Source: Pararhizobium sp. IMCC3301
GTDB taxonomy: Bacteria > Pseudomonadota > Alphaproteobacteria > Rhizobiales > GCA-2746425
Reading direction: 5' to 3'
NCBI RefSeq assembly: GCF_030758315.1
Contig: NZ_CP132336.1
Location: 434,001-498,000, forward strand
DNA: 64,000 nt
Both the position numbers and the translations under genes were made by a program. Shown piece by piece: positions 18,703-27,861 of this stretch (positions are counted from its first letter, which is position 1; every line of letters begins with the position of its first letter). The notes beneath the pieces were generated by a model. It was not told where the DNA came from and did no database searches. It saw only the letters and a list, made by a program, of their open reading frames with translations.

Positions 18703-18750
18703 TTTGCTTTCACCGCATTGGGGCTGCGCGTCAGCGCCCACGGATAAATT

Positions 18751-19443
18751 ATGCAATGGCTTCAAAACTACTTTAACTTCCGGATCGTCGGCCAATATGC
18801 CGATGTGTTTATCGCCGGAATCGGGCAAACGCTCTGGATATCAGCGCTTTGCCTCATTCTCTCGCTGATCATTGGTACTTTTGTCGCGATTGCCCGCCTG
18901 TCCAAAAATCCACTGATCTGGCGGCCGGTCGCCGGCTACATTCAATTCGTTCGCTCGACACCGTTGCTCATTCAGATTTATCTCGTCTATTATGGCCTTC
19001 CCACCATTCTGCCTGTCGGCAATTTTTTCGACGAAACACAGAGCGGCATTATTGCCCTGACCATTCATACTGCTCCCTATATGGGCGAGATCATTCGCGC
19101 CGGCATTGAATCCGTGAACCGCGGCCAGATTGAAGGCGCCCTGTCCGTGGGCATGACCCCAAGACAGACGCTGCAGAATGTGACATTGCCCCAAGCGCTG
19201 GCGAATGTGATGCCTCCGCTACTGGGTCAGACGGCTGTTCTCATCAAGGATACGTCCTTGTTGTCAATCATTGCAGTATTTGAACTTATGAGCGCGGGCC
19301 TGCAGATGTTCTCGGAAACCGTAATTGCAACTGAAAGCTATGTCACGACAGCGGTTTGCTATCTCGGCATTTACGCCATGATGCTGGTGCTGTCAGGCAT
19401 CCTGCAGACCAAACTGGGCGGCAGCGCCTGGAAAGCCAATTAG
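18751..19443 (+). CDS. Amino-acid ABC transporter permease (HisM/GlnP type)
   Basis: A 230-aa inner-membrane protein with about five helices and the amino-acid permease signature region FVRSTPLLIQIYLVYYGLP, followed by the EAA-loop region EGALSVGMTPRQTLQNVTLPQAL that contacts the ATPase. It pairs with the second permease that starts 17 bp downstream. Confidence 0.9.
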   Translation: MQWLQNYFNFRIVGQYADVFIAGIGQTLWISALCLILSLIIGTFVAIARLSKNPLIWRPVAGYIQFVRSTPLLIQIYLVYYGLPTILPVGNFFDETQSGIIALTIHTAPYMGEIIRAGIESVNRGQIEGALSVGMTPRQTLQNVTLPQALANVMPPLLGQTAVLIKDTSLLSIIAVFELMSAGLQMFSETVIATESYVTTAVCYLGIYAMMLVLSGILQTKLGGSAWKAN

Positions 19444-19460
19444 GGAGAGCGGATGTGGAA

Positions 19461-20144
19461 ATGATCGCAGACAAGTTCTCCATCGTCGAGAGCCTTTGGC
19501 CCTTCCTGCTGCAGGGTCTTTGGATGACCTTTCAGATTTCAATCATTTCAATCCTGTTTGGATCGATAATCGGCTTTCTCATGGGCATTGGGAAGACCCT
19601 TGACATTGGCGTTCTGGAAGCATTCATCAATGCCTATCTGCATGTTCTGCGCGGATCGCCCTATCTGGTGCAACTCTATATCATCTATTTTGTGTTGCCC
19701 TCGCTTGGCGTTGCCTGGCTGTCATTTGACAGCTACACCGCAGCTATCGTGTCACTGTCGCTCTACACATCCAGTTATGTCACTGAAATTGTGGCTTCAG
19801 CCATATTTGCAGTGCCAAACGGGCAAGGCGAAGCGGCCCGCTCGGTCGGCATGTCGAAAACCCAGACCTACCGCAATGTCATCATTCCCCAGGCTCTGAA
19901 ATTGACCATTCCACCGATGGCCAGCGTCTATGTGATTGTGATCAAGAGCACGGCTGTCCTCTCGGTCATAGGCATCGCCGAACTCACCCGTCAGGGGGAA
20001 GTCGCAATCATGCGCATGCCCGGCGATATCATGTTTATCTACATGCTGATTGCCTTCTTCTATTTCCTGTATTGCTATCCGGTTCTGCGGTTCTCAAGAT
20101 GGGCAGAAGGCCGGTTTGGCCGGTTGGGAAATGACGGGACTTAA
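19461..20144 (+). CDS. Amino-acid ABC transporter permease, second subunit
   Basis: A 227-aa inner-membrane permease with VLRGSPYLVQLYIIYFVLPS and the EAA-loop segment EAARSVGMSKTQTYRNVIIPQAL. The ATG at 19461 is used; an in-frame GTG at 19455 is equally close to the AGGGAGA ribosome site (19442-19448). An open frame from 19356 overlaps the first permease and is rejected. It is the last gene of the DapF-like/ABC operon and faces the GMC gene of the next operon across 85 bp. Confidence 0.88.
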   Translation: MIADKFSIVESLWPFLLQGLWMTFQISIISILFGSIIGFLMGIGKTLDIGVLEAFINAYLHVLRGSPYLVQLYIIYFVLPSLGVAWLSFDSYTAAIVSLSLYTSSYVTEIVASAIFAVPNGQGEAARSVGMSKTQTYRNVIIPQALKLTIPPMASVYVIVIKSTAVLSVIGIAELTRQGEVAIMRMPGDIMFIYMLIAFFYFLYCYPVLRFSRWAEGRFGRLGNDGT

Positions 20145-20229
20145 CACGCAAGGTCGAGTCTTGGCGGTTGGAGCGCACACAGGCATCATTCCGCAGTTGC
20201 CGAGCAGGCGCGGCGCCTCCATCGCAACC

Positions 20230-21747
20230 TTATTCTGACCCCAATACAGCGCGTATATGAGCACCGACACGCAGCGCCTGCGCCGCTATTGTCAGCGCCG
20301 GGTTGACGGCTGCGGACGACACAAAAAACCCGCCATCGACGACGTAAAGATTATCGATCTCCCAGGTCCTGCACAGTGGATCAAGCACCGATGTGGCCGG
20401 ATCTGCTCCCATTTTGACAGTCCCGCACTGATGCGAAGTGGTTTCTATGCCACCGTGTTTTTTCAGCGCGACCGGGTAACCGGCCTGGCGCATATGCCGG
20501 GCAAGTGATTTGGCAAGACGCCTGTTGGGAACAAGGTTGTTGGGCTGCCAGATGAGATTGACCCGGCCTTTGTCCAGCACCACCCGATTATCCGGGTCCG
20601 GAAGGTCCTCGCTCATCGCCAGCATATCAACCGATCTGGAGGCAATTTCCGTCATGACGAACTTTGGCACAAGCGGAACTTCCGCCGTCAGCATGCCGGC
20701 CTGCAGTTTGCCCAGCATCTGAATATTGCCCATCGGCCATTTGAATTCGCCATCGCCCCAGTAATAATCATTGATCGACATCGATTTCTGGTAAATCGTC
20801 GGGTTGCGTCTCGGCCCGACGAACATCATCGCAGTGAGGTGATGTGCCATATAGTTGCGGCCCAGTTGACCGGACCGGTTGGCAAGTCCGTTCGGATGTG
20901 CGCCATTGGCCGATTTCTGCATCAAAAGTGCAGAGTTGATGGCACCAGCCGCGAGAACGACAATGCCCGCCCGGCGGATTTCGCTCGCTCCATCCTTGCG
21001 CACTTCGACACCGTCAATCGTCCGCCCGTCGGGCGTGGTCAACAGGCGCAGCACCTCGACATTGGTTTCAAGTGAGATATCCGGATCGGCCAGCGCGGGC
21101 CGCAAAGCGCGGTTTTCAGCGTCTCCCTTGGCATCGATTCTGCAGGGAAAACCGTCGCATGTCTTGCACCGGATACAGCCACCCGCTGGAGCTGATTGCA
21201 CCGATGAGGGCAGTGGAAAGGGCTGAAGGCCGGACCGCTCCAATCGCACTTTGAGCGCCTCGATCAGCGGGTCATGTGTAATCGGAGGGTACGGGTATGG
21301 TGCGGAGCGCGTGCCTTCGCTCGGGTCAGCGCCAGCCAGTCCGCGCAGGCCCAGCATCGCTTCAGCCTTGCAGTACCACGGCTCTAGTGTGTCATAATCG
21401 ATCGGCCAGGAAGGCGAGATGCCCTCATAATGCTCGACGGCCTGAAAGTCTTGCGGCCGGAACCGCATCAGACAGGCGCCGTACATTTTTGTACTGCCAC
21501 CAACACAATAATGCTGATTGGGTTCAAACTGCCGGCCGTTGCGGTCGATCCAGCGTTCCCCCGAGCGGTAGATCCCGTTGTGAAAAACCTCCCGTGGATC
21601 CCAGTTGCGGTGGTCTCGCGGGATATAATCGCCGCGTTCGAGGATCTGGACTCTCAGCCCGCTACCTGACAGCGCACTGGCAAGGCTGGCACCGCCCATG
21701 CCCGAGCCAACAATGAGGACATCCGGATCGCCGTTATGTTTCGTCAT
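20230..21747 (-). CDS. GMC-family FAD oxidoreductase with cysteine cluster (probable sugar dehydrogenase)
   Basis: A 505-aa GMC-type flavoprotein. The FAD motif VLIVGSGMGGASLASALSGS is near the N-terminus, and HYCVGGSTKMYGACLMR is the flavin-contact region. The C-terminal domain has HQCGTVKMGAD and VVDGGFFVSSAAVNPAL, where the catalytic His and Asn lie. A C-x2-C-x2-C-x4-C cluster (CIRCKTCDGFPC) in the middle resembles that of GMC sugar dehydrogenases and could hold an iron-sulfur cluster or zinc. There is no signal peptide. It is the last gene of the sulfatase/sugar-transport operon, so a desulfated sugar or its epimer is the likely substrate (inference). Confidence 0.85.
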   Translation of the reverse strand: MTKHNGDPDVLIVGSGMGGASLASALSGSGLRVQILERGDYIPRDHRNWDPREVFHNGIYRSGERWIDRNGRQFEPNQHYCVGGSTKMYGACLMRFRPQDFQAVEHYEGISPSWPIDYDTLEPWYCKAEAMLGLRGLAGADPSEGTRSAPYPYPPITHDPLIEALKVRLERSGLQPFPLPSSVQSAPAGGCIRCKTCDGFPCRIDAKGDAENRALRPALADPDISLETNVEVLRLLTTPDGRTIDGVEVRKDGASEIRRAGIVVLAAGAINSALLMQKSANGAHPNGLANRSGQLGRNYMAHHLTAMMFVGPRRNPTIYQKSMSINDYYWGDGEFKWPMGNIQMLGKLQAGMLTAEVPLVPKFVMTEIASRSVDMLAMSEDLPDPDNRVVLDKGRVNLIWQPNNLVPNRRLAKSLARHMRQAGYPVALKKHGGIETTSHQCGTVKMGADPATSVLDPLCRTWEIDNLYVVDGGFFVSSAAVNPALTIAAQALRVGAHIRAVLGSE

Positions 21748-21832
21748 TCCAGCTCAAACTGCAACTGGTGGAACACGGAGATTGCGTTGCGCATTGAATT
21801 ATCCGAACAGGTTGGCACGGCAAAGCAGCCGT

Positions 21833-23182
21833 CTAGCGCAGGATTTGGGCATCCGGTTCTCCTTTCAGCAAATTCCCGGCTTCTGCGCCCGCGAGCTGGG
21901 CAGTAATGCTGCCATTGACAGGCAACAGCGGAATGAGACAGGCCTGAAGGGCATGATAGATGTCCGGTTTGCCGCGAAAAACCCGTTGCACCGGAGCAAG
22001 CATGCCATCCAGTTCGGCATGCCATCCGCCGTGCTTGCGGTCGATGAAATGATGATCCACGAACCCCCAGACCCGGCGGTAGGAGGCTTCAAACTGCGGA
22101 TTGTCACTGACCTTTGCCAACACGCTTGCAGCCGCAATCGCCTCGCAACAGGGCCACCAGTATCGGTCGGTCTCGGCGGGCACATTGTCCCATTGCATTG
22201 TATAATAAAACCCGCCGGTATCCTTGTCCCAACCCTGCTCCCATGCGCTCAGAAACAGAGCTTCCGCTGCCGGGCGCATCCAGTCGTGCTGCCGGTTTCC
22301 CAACTCCCAAAGCTGCACCAGAAGGCGGCTCCACTCCATGGCATGGCCCGGTGTGGTCCCGCTTGGCCGGAACTGCGGATCGCCGGTAAAATCAAAATCC
22401 ACGTTCCAGTCGGTATCAAAATGTTCAGGGACACGCCAATTTTGCGCGCGGGCATGCTTGTCTATGATCAACCCGGCAATCGACTGAGCCATCTCGATAT
22501 ATGTGCTGTCCCCTGTCGCTTCAAACGCCGCCATCAGCGCCTCGGTCAGGTGCATGTTGGAGTTCTGACCGCGATAGCTGCTGAAACTCTGCCAATCTGC
22601 AGTGTATTCTTCACGCGTTGCACCAGCGGTCGCATCCCAGAACCGGTTGACAAGAATATCGCTCACATCTGCAAGAAGTCTGTCCGCATCCGGATGCCCG
22701 ACGACCTTGGCTGAAGATGCCGCCAGAAGCACGAAGGCATGGCCATAAGCCTGTTTTGCCGGGTCCGGCGCGCCTGCATCGTCAACGCCGTTGAAAAACC
22801 CGCCATTCTGGCTGTCTCTGTGGCGGTCCCACAGGAACGCCATTCCGTGATCGACAATGCGCTCGCAACCCGGCATGCCAAGCTGGTGACCGATTGCTGC
22901 GCAATGCACCATGCGCGATGTCGTAAACAACAGGCGCAACTCGCCATTCGAGCGCGCCGCCGGCAGCGCTGTGCCGTCCAGATCCAGCCCGAAGAACCCT
23001 CCGTCGGGATTTATCGACGCCGGCAGAAAGAACTCGAACAAAGACCGGGCCTGATCGAGCAGCCACAAGCGGTGAAACGGTCGTTGCAGAAAACCAGGTG
23101 CAGATGATCCAGACCAATGCACTGCAGCTTCCGCAGTCGTGTCTTTGGTCCGGCCCGCTCCAAAATGCTCAATATCCGCCAT
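21833..23182 (-). CDS. AGE-family sugar epimerase/isomerase
   Basis: A 449-aa protein of the N-acylglucosamine 2-epimerase (AGE) superfamily, an (alpha/alpha)6 barrel, slightly longer than the usual 390-420 aa. Recognisable stretches are RMVHCAAIGHQLGMPGCERI, NGGFFNGVDDAG, YGHAFVLLAASSA, PGHAMEWSRLLVQL and KHGGWHAELDG, containing the histidines used for proton transfer in the family. It should interconvert an aldose and ketose or epimerise C2 of a sugar inside the cell. Its place between the sulfatase and a GMC dehydrogenase suggests that it acts on the desulfated sugar. A sulfoquinovose or mannose isomerase (YihS-like) relationship is possible. Confidence 0.85.
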   Translation of the reverse strand: MADIEHFGAGRTKDTTAEAAVHWSGSSAPGFLQRPFHRLWLLDQARSLFEFFLPASINPDGGFFGLDLDGTALPAARSNGELRLLFTTSRMVHCAAIGHQLGMPGCERIVDHGMAFLWDRHRDSQNGGFFNGVDDAGAPDPAKQAYGHAFVLLAASSAKVVGHPDADRLLADVSDILVNRFWDATAGATREEYTADWQSFSSYRGQNSNMHLTEALMAAFEATGDSTYIEMAQSIAGLIIDKHARAQNWRVPEHFDTDWNVDFDFTGDPQFRPSGTTPGHAMEWSRLLVQLWELGNRQHDWMRPAAEALFLSAWEQGWDKDTGGFYYTMQWDNVPAETDRYWWPCCEAIAAASVLAKVSDNPQFEASYRRVWGFVDHHFIDRKHGGWHAELDGMLAPVQRVFRGKPDIYHALQACLIPLLPVNGSITAQLAGAEAGNLLKGEPDAQILR

Positions 23183-23304
23183 AAATAACCTGACAAATTG
23201 AACTGGTCATGACCACAGAAACAATATTACTCGCCCCGATCAATCCAAATCTCATGACATTTCCTTTCATATCTCACTGCGTGAGCGGAGAATTTGCTCA
23301 ACGC

Positions 23305-24852
23305 TCAGCTTTGAGATGCCTCAGGCAGACGGGGTGCATGGGTGTGTTCCGGGTCATCGCCGATCTCCAGCATTTTTGTCTCAAGCGCTTTGGTCATCTG
23401 CGCAACGATATCCTGATAGGTTTCGTCGTCATAGACATTGAACAATTCCATCGGATCTTGTTTGCAATCGAACAACTCCCATTCACGGTCTTCACCGCCA
23501 TGATTTGTGCCCGGCAGATCGAAACCGTCATTATACCAATAGATCAGCTTGTAGCGCTGATCCCGCACACCGTAGTGCGAATAGGCGTTGTGGTTCGGGT
23601 CCCGGTGCATCCAGTAACGATGATAGGCAATTTCCTGCCAGTCCGCTGGTGTTTCTCCTTTCAACAGCGGCCGAACGCTTGTGCCCTGCATGTAGGAAGG
23701 CACTGTCAGGCCGGCAAAATCGAGGAAAGTCGGCGCGAAATCAACATTGCTGATGATGTTGTCACACACCGTTCCAGCGGCAATCTCCTTGGGAAACCGG
23801 ACCAGAAACGGCATCTGGAACGATTCTTCATACATGAAGCGTTTATCGAACCATCCGTGTTCTCCCAGAAAGAAGCCCTGGTCCGAGGTGTAGATAATGA
23901 TGGTATTGTCCGCCAGACCATTGTCGTCCAGATAATCCAGTATGCGGCCGACGCTCTCATCAATTGAGGCAATGGTTCTAAGATAACGCTTCAGATACCG
24001 CTGATACTTGAAATGTGCCAATTGTTGCCTGGTTTCGAATGTGAACACTTCGCCTGTGTCCTTGTCGATCAGCCTCAGGTTTGAAACATCCTCCGGATTG
24101 GGGATTTTGCGCATGGTGCTGTTGGGAAAGATACGCTCTCCAACTTCCGATCCGCCTTCTGGCTGAACCAGGCCAAGATCGATATATTTCATATCGTCCT
24201 TGATCCGCATCTTGGCCTCGGCAGCGGCTTTGGCGCGGTTCTTGTAGTCATCATCGAACGTCACCGGAACTTCGACGTCGTCCTGATACAAGTCCCGGTT
24301 TTTGGGATGCGGTTCCCACTCCCGATGCGGCGCTTTGTGATGGCACATCAGGAAGAAAGGTTTGTCCTGGTCCCGGCCATCCAGCCAGTTAAGACTCTTG
24401 TCGGTGATGATATCCGTGGCATAGCCCGGAACTTCAACCTCTTCGCCCATTTCAATCATATACGGGTCAAAATATTCGCCCTGCCCGGGCAGAACAGACC
24501 AGAAATCAAATCCCGTCGGCTCGTGGTCCTTGCCCTCGCCAAGATGCCACTTGCCGACAATCGCGGTCTGATAGCCGCCGGCACGCAGATGCTTGGCAAC
24601 ATTCGGCAGGCGATTGTTGATCGGAGTGTCCAGCGTGGTGACACAGTTCACATGATTGTAAGTCCCGGTCAGAATGGCTGCGCGACTGGGCGTGCAGATT
24701 GAATTTGTGACATAGCAATGGTTGAGCCGCATACCCTCATCGGCAATTCTATCCAGATTGGGCGTCTGGTTGATCCCCGAACCATAACAACTGATGGCCT
24801 TCGACGCATGATCGTCGGCCATGATGAAAAGGATGTTGGGCTGTTTTGTCAT
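23305..24852 (-). CDS. Type I sulfatase, cytoplasmic
   Basis: A 515-aa alkaline-phosphatase-superfamily sulfatase. The formylglycine motif is C53-T-P-S-R, so the cysteine form would be activated by a formylglycine-generating enzyme, which is not in this window. The metal site includes MADDH (11-15) and TSDQGFFLGEHGWFDKR; GKWHLGEG is the second family signature. No signal peptide is present (it starts MTKQPNILFIMADDH), so it should work in the cytoplasm on an imported sulfate ester. The start at 24852 is preferred to 24891 because homology begins at once. The substrate is probably a sulfated sugar because a carbohydrate ABC importer and an AGE epimerase flank it. Confidence 0.9.
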   Translation of the reverse strand: MTKQPNILFIMADDHASKAISCYGSGINQTPNLDRIADEGMRLNHCYVTNSICTPSRAAILTGTYNHVNCVTTLDTPINNRLPNVAKHLRAGGYQTAIVGKWHLGEGKDHEPTGFDFWSVLPGQGEYFDPYMIEMGEEVEVPGYATDIITDKSLNWLDGRDQDKPFFLMCHHKAPHREWEPHPKNRDLYQDDVEVPVTFDDDYKNRAKAAAEAKMRIKDDMKYIDLGLVQPEGGSEVGERIFPNSTMRKIPNPEDVSNLRLIDKDTGEVFTFETRQQLAHFKYQRYLKRYLRTIASIDESVGRILDYLDDNGLADNTIIIYTSDQGFFLGEHGWFDKRFMYEESFQMPFLVRFPKEIAAGTVCDNIISNVDFAPTFLDFAGLTVPSYMQGTSVRPLLKGETPADWQEIAYHRYWMHRDPNHNAYSHYGVRDQRYKLIYWYNDGFDLPGTNHGGEDREWELFDCKQDPMELFNVYDDETYQDIVAQMTKALETKMLEIGDDPEHTHAPRLPEASQS

Positions 24853-24923
24853 GTCACATTCTCTCTGGTTTCGTTTTCGCTGCACTGCCACGCTGATCTG
24901 TCTGGGAGAATTGAAGTGGCCCT

Positions 24924-26015
24924 TCAGCCACTTGGCAGCGCAAGTCTGGTCGACGGATCAAACGCATGCAGCAATTGAGGATTGATGCGTATCTGAACCT
25001 TTGCGCCCTGTGCGGGGTGATCTGAACCATTGACCCGAGCAAGCAGTTCTTCACCCTCAACCGACAGGCTCAACAGCGCATCCGCGCCCAGCAGTTCCGC
25101 CAGCTTGACCTCGGCATCAAATATCCAGGCGCTGTCAGCAGGATCTGTGGACGAAATGATCTCGATGTGTTCAGGCCGAATGCCGACGGTCAGCGTTTCA
25201 GCTCCATTGATTGCGAAACCCGGCAGGTCGGGCAAAGTCAGATCGGATCCTGTTGATTTCCAACCGCCGGACTCTTCTTTGCGGGCCAGGAAGAAATTCA
25301 TCGCCGGGCTACCGATGAAGCCTGCGACAAATTCGGTGGCCGGGTGGTCATAGACTTCCCGTGGCGTGCCCACCTGCGCGACAATGCCATGGTCGAGAAT
25401 GACAATCCGGTCGGCAAGCGTCATGGCTTCGACCTGATCATGGGTGACATAAATTGATGTCACGCCAAGCCGGTCATGAAGCTGCTGCAGCTCCATGCGC
25501 ATTTTGACACGCAGTTTGGCGTCCAGGTTGGACAGCGGTTCATCGAACAAAAACACTTCCGGCGTGCGGACAATCGCCCGGCCAATGGCGACGCGTTGTC
25601 GCTGACCGCCTGACAGCGAACCCGGCTTGCGTTGCAGAAAGTCGGTCAGACCGAGCATGTCGGCCACGTCACCGACGCGCTGGTCAATTTCGGCTTTCGG
25701 AAGCTTTTGCAGCTTCAGCGCCATGCCCATATTTTCCGCCACCGTCTTGTGCGGATACAGCGCGTAGTTCTGAAACACCATTGCCACACCGCGGTCTTTC
25801 GGATTGACATCATTCATCCGCTTGCCGCCGATCAGCAGATCACCAGTGGTGATGCTTTCCAGACCGGCGATCATGCGCAGTGTGGTGGATTTTCCGCAGC
25901 CGGATGGTCCCAGCAGCACGAGAAATTCGCCATCCAGAATTTCCAGATCGAACTCTTCGACCGCCACGGCCGAGCCGTATGATTTTCCCAGACCATTGAG
26001 AGTGACATTCACCAT
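24924..26015 (-). CDS. Carbohydrate ABC transporter ATP-binding protein (UgpC/MalK type)
   Basis: A 363-aa ATPase with Walker A GPSGCGKSTT, signature LSGGQRQRVAIGRAIVRTPE and Walker B VFLFDEPLSNLDAKLR, followed by the C-terminal TOBE regulatory domain (about 240-360; TVGIRPEHIEI). This is the MalK/UgpC class that energises carbohydrate importers. It lies 9 bp after the second permease gene and 71 bp before the sulfatase gene in a minus-strand operon. Confidence 0.93.
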   Translation of the reverse strand: MVNVTLNGLGKSYGSAVAVEEFDLEILDGEFLVLLGPSGCGKSTTLRMIAGLESITTGDLLIGGKRMNDVNPKDRGVAMVFQNYALYPHKTVAENMGMALKLQKLPKAEIDQRVGDVADMLGLTDFLQRKPGSLSGGQRQRVAIGRAIVRTPEVFLFDEPLSNLDAKLRVKMRMELQQLHDRLGVTSIYVTHDQVEAMTLADRIVILDHGIVAQVGTPREVYDHPATEFVAGFIGSPAMNFFLARKEESGGWKSTGSDLTLPDLPGFAINGAETLTVGIRPEHIEIISSTDPADSAWIFDAEVKLAELLGADALLSLSVEGEELLARVNGSDHPAQGAKVQIRINPQLLHAFDPSTRLALPSG

Positions 26016-26024
26016 GTGCGAGTC

Positions 26025-26849
26025 CTATTTGCCTGCCCCAGCCGTCAGACCACCAAGAATCTGCTTCTGGAAAATTGCTGTGATTACGAGGATCGGAATG
26101 ATCGCGATGACCGTTGCCGTTGAGATGGTTTCCCAGGGAAATGCATATTCTCCAGGATAAAGCGAAATCCCGACGGGTGCCGTGCGCATGGCATCCTGGG
26201 TCATCAGGACCAGCGACAACGGGAACTCATTCCAGGAGAAGATGAAAACGATCAGCCCGGTCGCCACAAAACCGGGCCAGGAAAGCGGCACGACGATTGT
26301 TGTGAAAATCCGCAGGAAGCCCATGCCGTCCAATTGTGCCGCCTCTTCGATCTCTTGCGGCAGGGTCAGGAAATAGCTGGCCAGCATCCACACCGCATAA
26401 GGCAGGAACAGGCCGGTATGGGCGATGATCAGTCCGAAATAGCTGTTGAGCAGTCCGTATTTGACGAACACCTGAAACAGCGACGGCAACAGCGTAATCG
26501 GCGGAAACATCGAGACCGAGAGGATCAGAACCATCAGACCGGTGGAAAACCGCATCTTCAGCCGCGACAGTGCATAGCCCGCCAGACCGCCTGCCGCCAG
26601 CGTCAGCAATGTGGTGCCCAGACCAACAATAAAGCTGTTCAGGACATAGCGCAGCAATTCTGGCGTCTCGGTGAGAATTTTCCAGTAATTCTCGAATGTG
26701 AAAGGCGCCGGCCAATATTGCGGTGGCCAGGAATAAATCCCGGCGGTGTTCTTGAATGAGGTCAGGATCAGCCAGACAATCGGAAAGAATGAAATAAACA
26801 CCGACAGCGCAACGATCAGGTAGAGGCCATATCTTGGATTATGTTTCAT
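26025..26849 (-). CDS. Carbohydrate ABC transporter permease (MalG type)
   Basis: A 274-aa inner-membrane permease with six predicted helices. FFPIVWLILTSFK is the first helix and its flank. EEAAQLDGMGFLRIFTTIVVPLSWPG is the EAA loop that docks onto the ATPase. MalG-like proteins form the translocation channel with the MalF-like partner, whose gene ends 3 bp upstream. Confidence 0.92.
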   Translation of the reverse strand: MKHNPRYGLYLIVALSVFISFFPIVWLILTSFKNTAGIYSWPPQYWPAPFTFENYWKILTETPELLRYVLNSFIVGLGTTLLTLAAGGLAGYALSRLKMRFSTGLMVLILSVSMFPPITLLPSLFQVFVKYGLLNSYFGLIIAHTGLFLPYAVWMLASYFLTLPQEIEEAAQLDGMGFLRIFTTIVVPLSWPGFVATGLIVFIFSWNEFPLSLVLMTQDAMRTAPVGISLYPGEYAFPWETISTATVIAIIPILVITAIFQKQILGGLTAGAGK

Positions 26850-26852
26850 GGC

Positions 26853-27749
26853 TCAGTCCTTTGCTCGCAAGACGAAGACGTAAACAAGGCTCAGGGCGAA
26901 AATGACCAGGAACTGTACAATGACAATTGCCGCCCCCGCATTGAACTCGATGAACTCAAAGATCGTCTTGTAGGCGTAGAGCGACAGCGTTTCAGTCGCT
27001 ATCACCGGCCCGCCATCGGTCAAATTGAAGGGAAGTTCAAATGTGCGCAGCGCATCCATCGAGCGGATGATCAGCGCCACCATGATCGAGCCTTTCAGCA
27101 GCGGCAGCGTGATCTCGCTGAATTCGCGCCACCGGTTCATGCCGTCCATGCGTCCAGCTTCATAAAGTTCTCTGGGGATTGATTGCAGGCCGGCCAGAAT
27201 AATCAGCGCCATGAAAGAGCTGGTCTTCCAGACCGAGACGGCGACCATCGCCCCCATCGCCACAGTGGCGTCGCCAAACCAGTTGATCGGCTGATCGACA
27301 ATACCGCTTTTCAGCGCCACATCATTGAACAGCCCGTAATCCGCATTATACATCCAGCGCCACATCAGCGCGTTCAGCGCAGTTGGCAGAGCCCAGGGGA
27401 ACAGAACCGCCAGGCGCGCCAGCCCTTTGCCGTGAAAACTTTCATTCAACAGAACCGCCAGCCCGATGCCAAGCATCAGCTCCAGCGGTATGCTGACCAG
27501 GGTAAAGACAAAGGTGACCGTCAGTGAATTCCAGAACCGCTCGTTGTCGAGCAAGGCAGCATAATGCTGCAACCCGACAAACTCGTATGGCTCCATGCCG
27601 CCAAAACCGTTGTCGCCGAAACTCAGCACAACCGATTGCAACACCGGATATACAAGAATGAGCGCTATAATCAGCAGGGTCGGAGCAATAAAGCTGTAGC
27701 CGACGAGCTGCCGACGCTGCTCGAGAGTCGCTAGACCGGTCAAAATCAT
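26853..27749 (-). CDS. Carbohydrate ABC transporter permease (MalF type)
   Basis: A 298-aa inner-membrane permease. It has an N-terminal helix (SFIAPTLLIIALILVYPVLQ), the periplasmic VGLQHYAALLDNERFWNSL segment typical of the UgpA/MalF family, and the EAA loop ELYEAGRMDGMNRWREFSEI, then LPLLKGSIMVAL. It is followed 3 bp on by the second permease. A binding protein lies upstream after a 112-bp gap that contains a strong hairpin. Confidence 0.92.
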   Translation of the reverse strand: MILTGLATLEQRRQLVGYSFIAPTLLIIALILVYPVLQSVVLSFGDNGFGGMEPYEFVGLQHYAALLDNERFWNSLTVTFVFTLVSIPLELMLGIGLAVLLNESFHGKGLARLAVLFPWALPTALNALMWRWMYNADYGLFNDVALKSGIVDQPINWFGDATVAMGAMVAVSVWKTSSFMALIILAGLQSIPRELYEAGRMDGMNRWREFSEITLPLLKGSIMVALIIRSMDALRTFELPFNLTDGGPVIATETLSLYAYKTIFEFIEFNAGAAIVIVQFLVIFALSLVYVFVLRAKD

Positions 27750-27823
27750 GTCTCCAGAATCAAAGGGCTTCGGTCACTACCGTTTCGCAGACGGTCTCTG
27801 CCAAGCTTGTATGACCAGAAAAG

Positions 27824-27852
27824 CCAGGCCCGGAAGCGTGGTCCGGGCCTGG
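27824..27852 (-). terminator. Strong hairpin after the sugar-binding-protein gene
   Basis: CCAGGCCCGGA (27824-27834) pairs perfectly with TCCGGGCCTGG (27842-27852) around a 7-nt loop. On the transcribed minus strand the stem is followed by CTTTTC. It begins 9 bp after the binding-protein stop codon and precedes the permease genes. An attenuating terminator that favours binding-protein expression is the likely role. Confidence 0.7.
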
Positions 27853-27861
27853 GATGCTCGC

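Noticed and set aside
20206-20218. GC-rich palindrome between two convergent operons as a bidirectional terminator
   Set aside because: The stem is only 5 bp once a minimal loop is allowed and no T-run follows on either strand.
21698-22714. 338-aa open frame antisense to the AGE epimerase gene
   Set aside because: Covered by the AGE gene; no homology-like motifs and no ribosome site.
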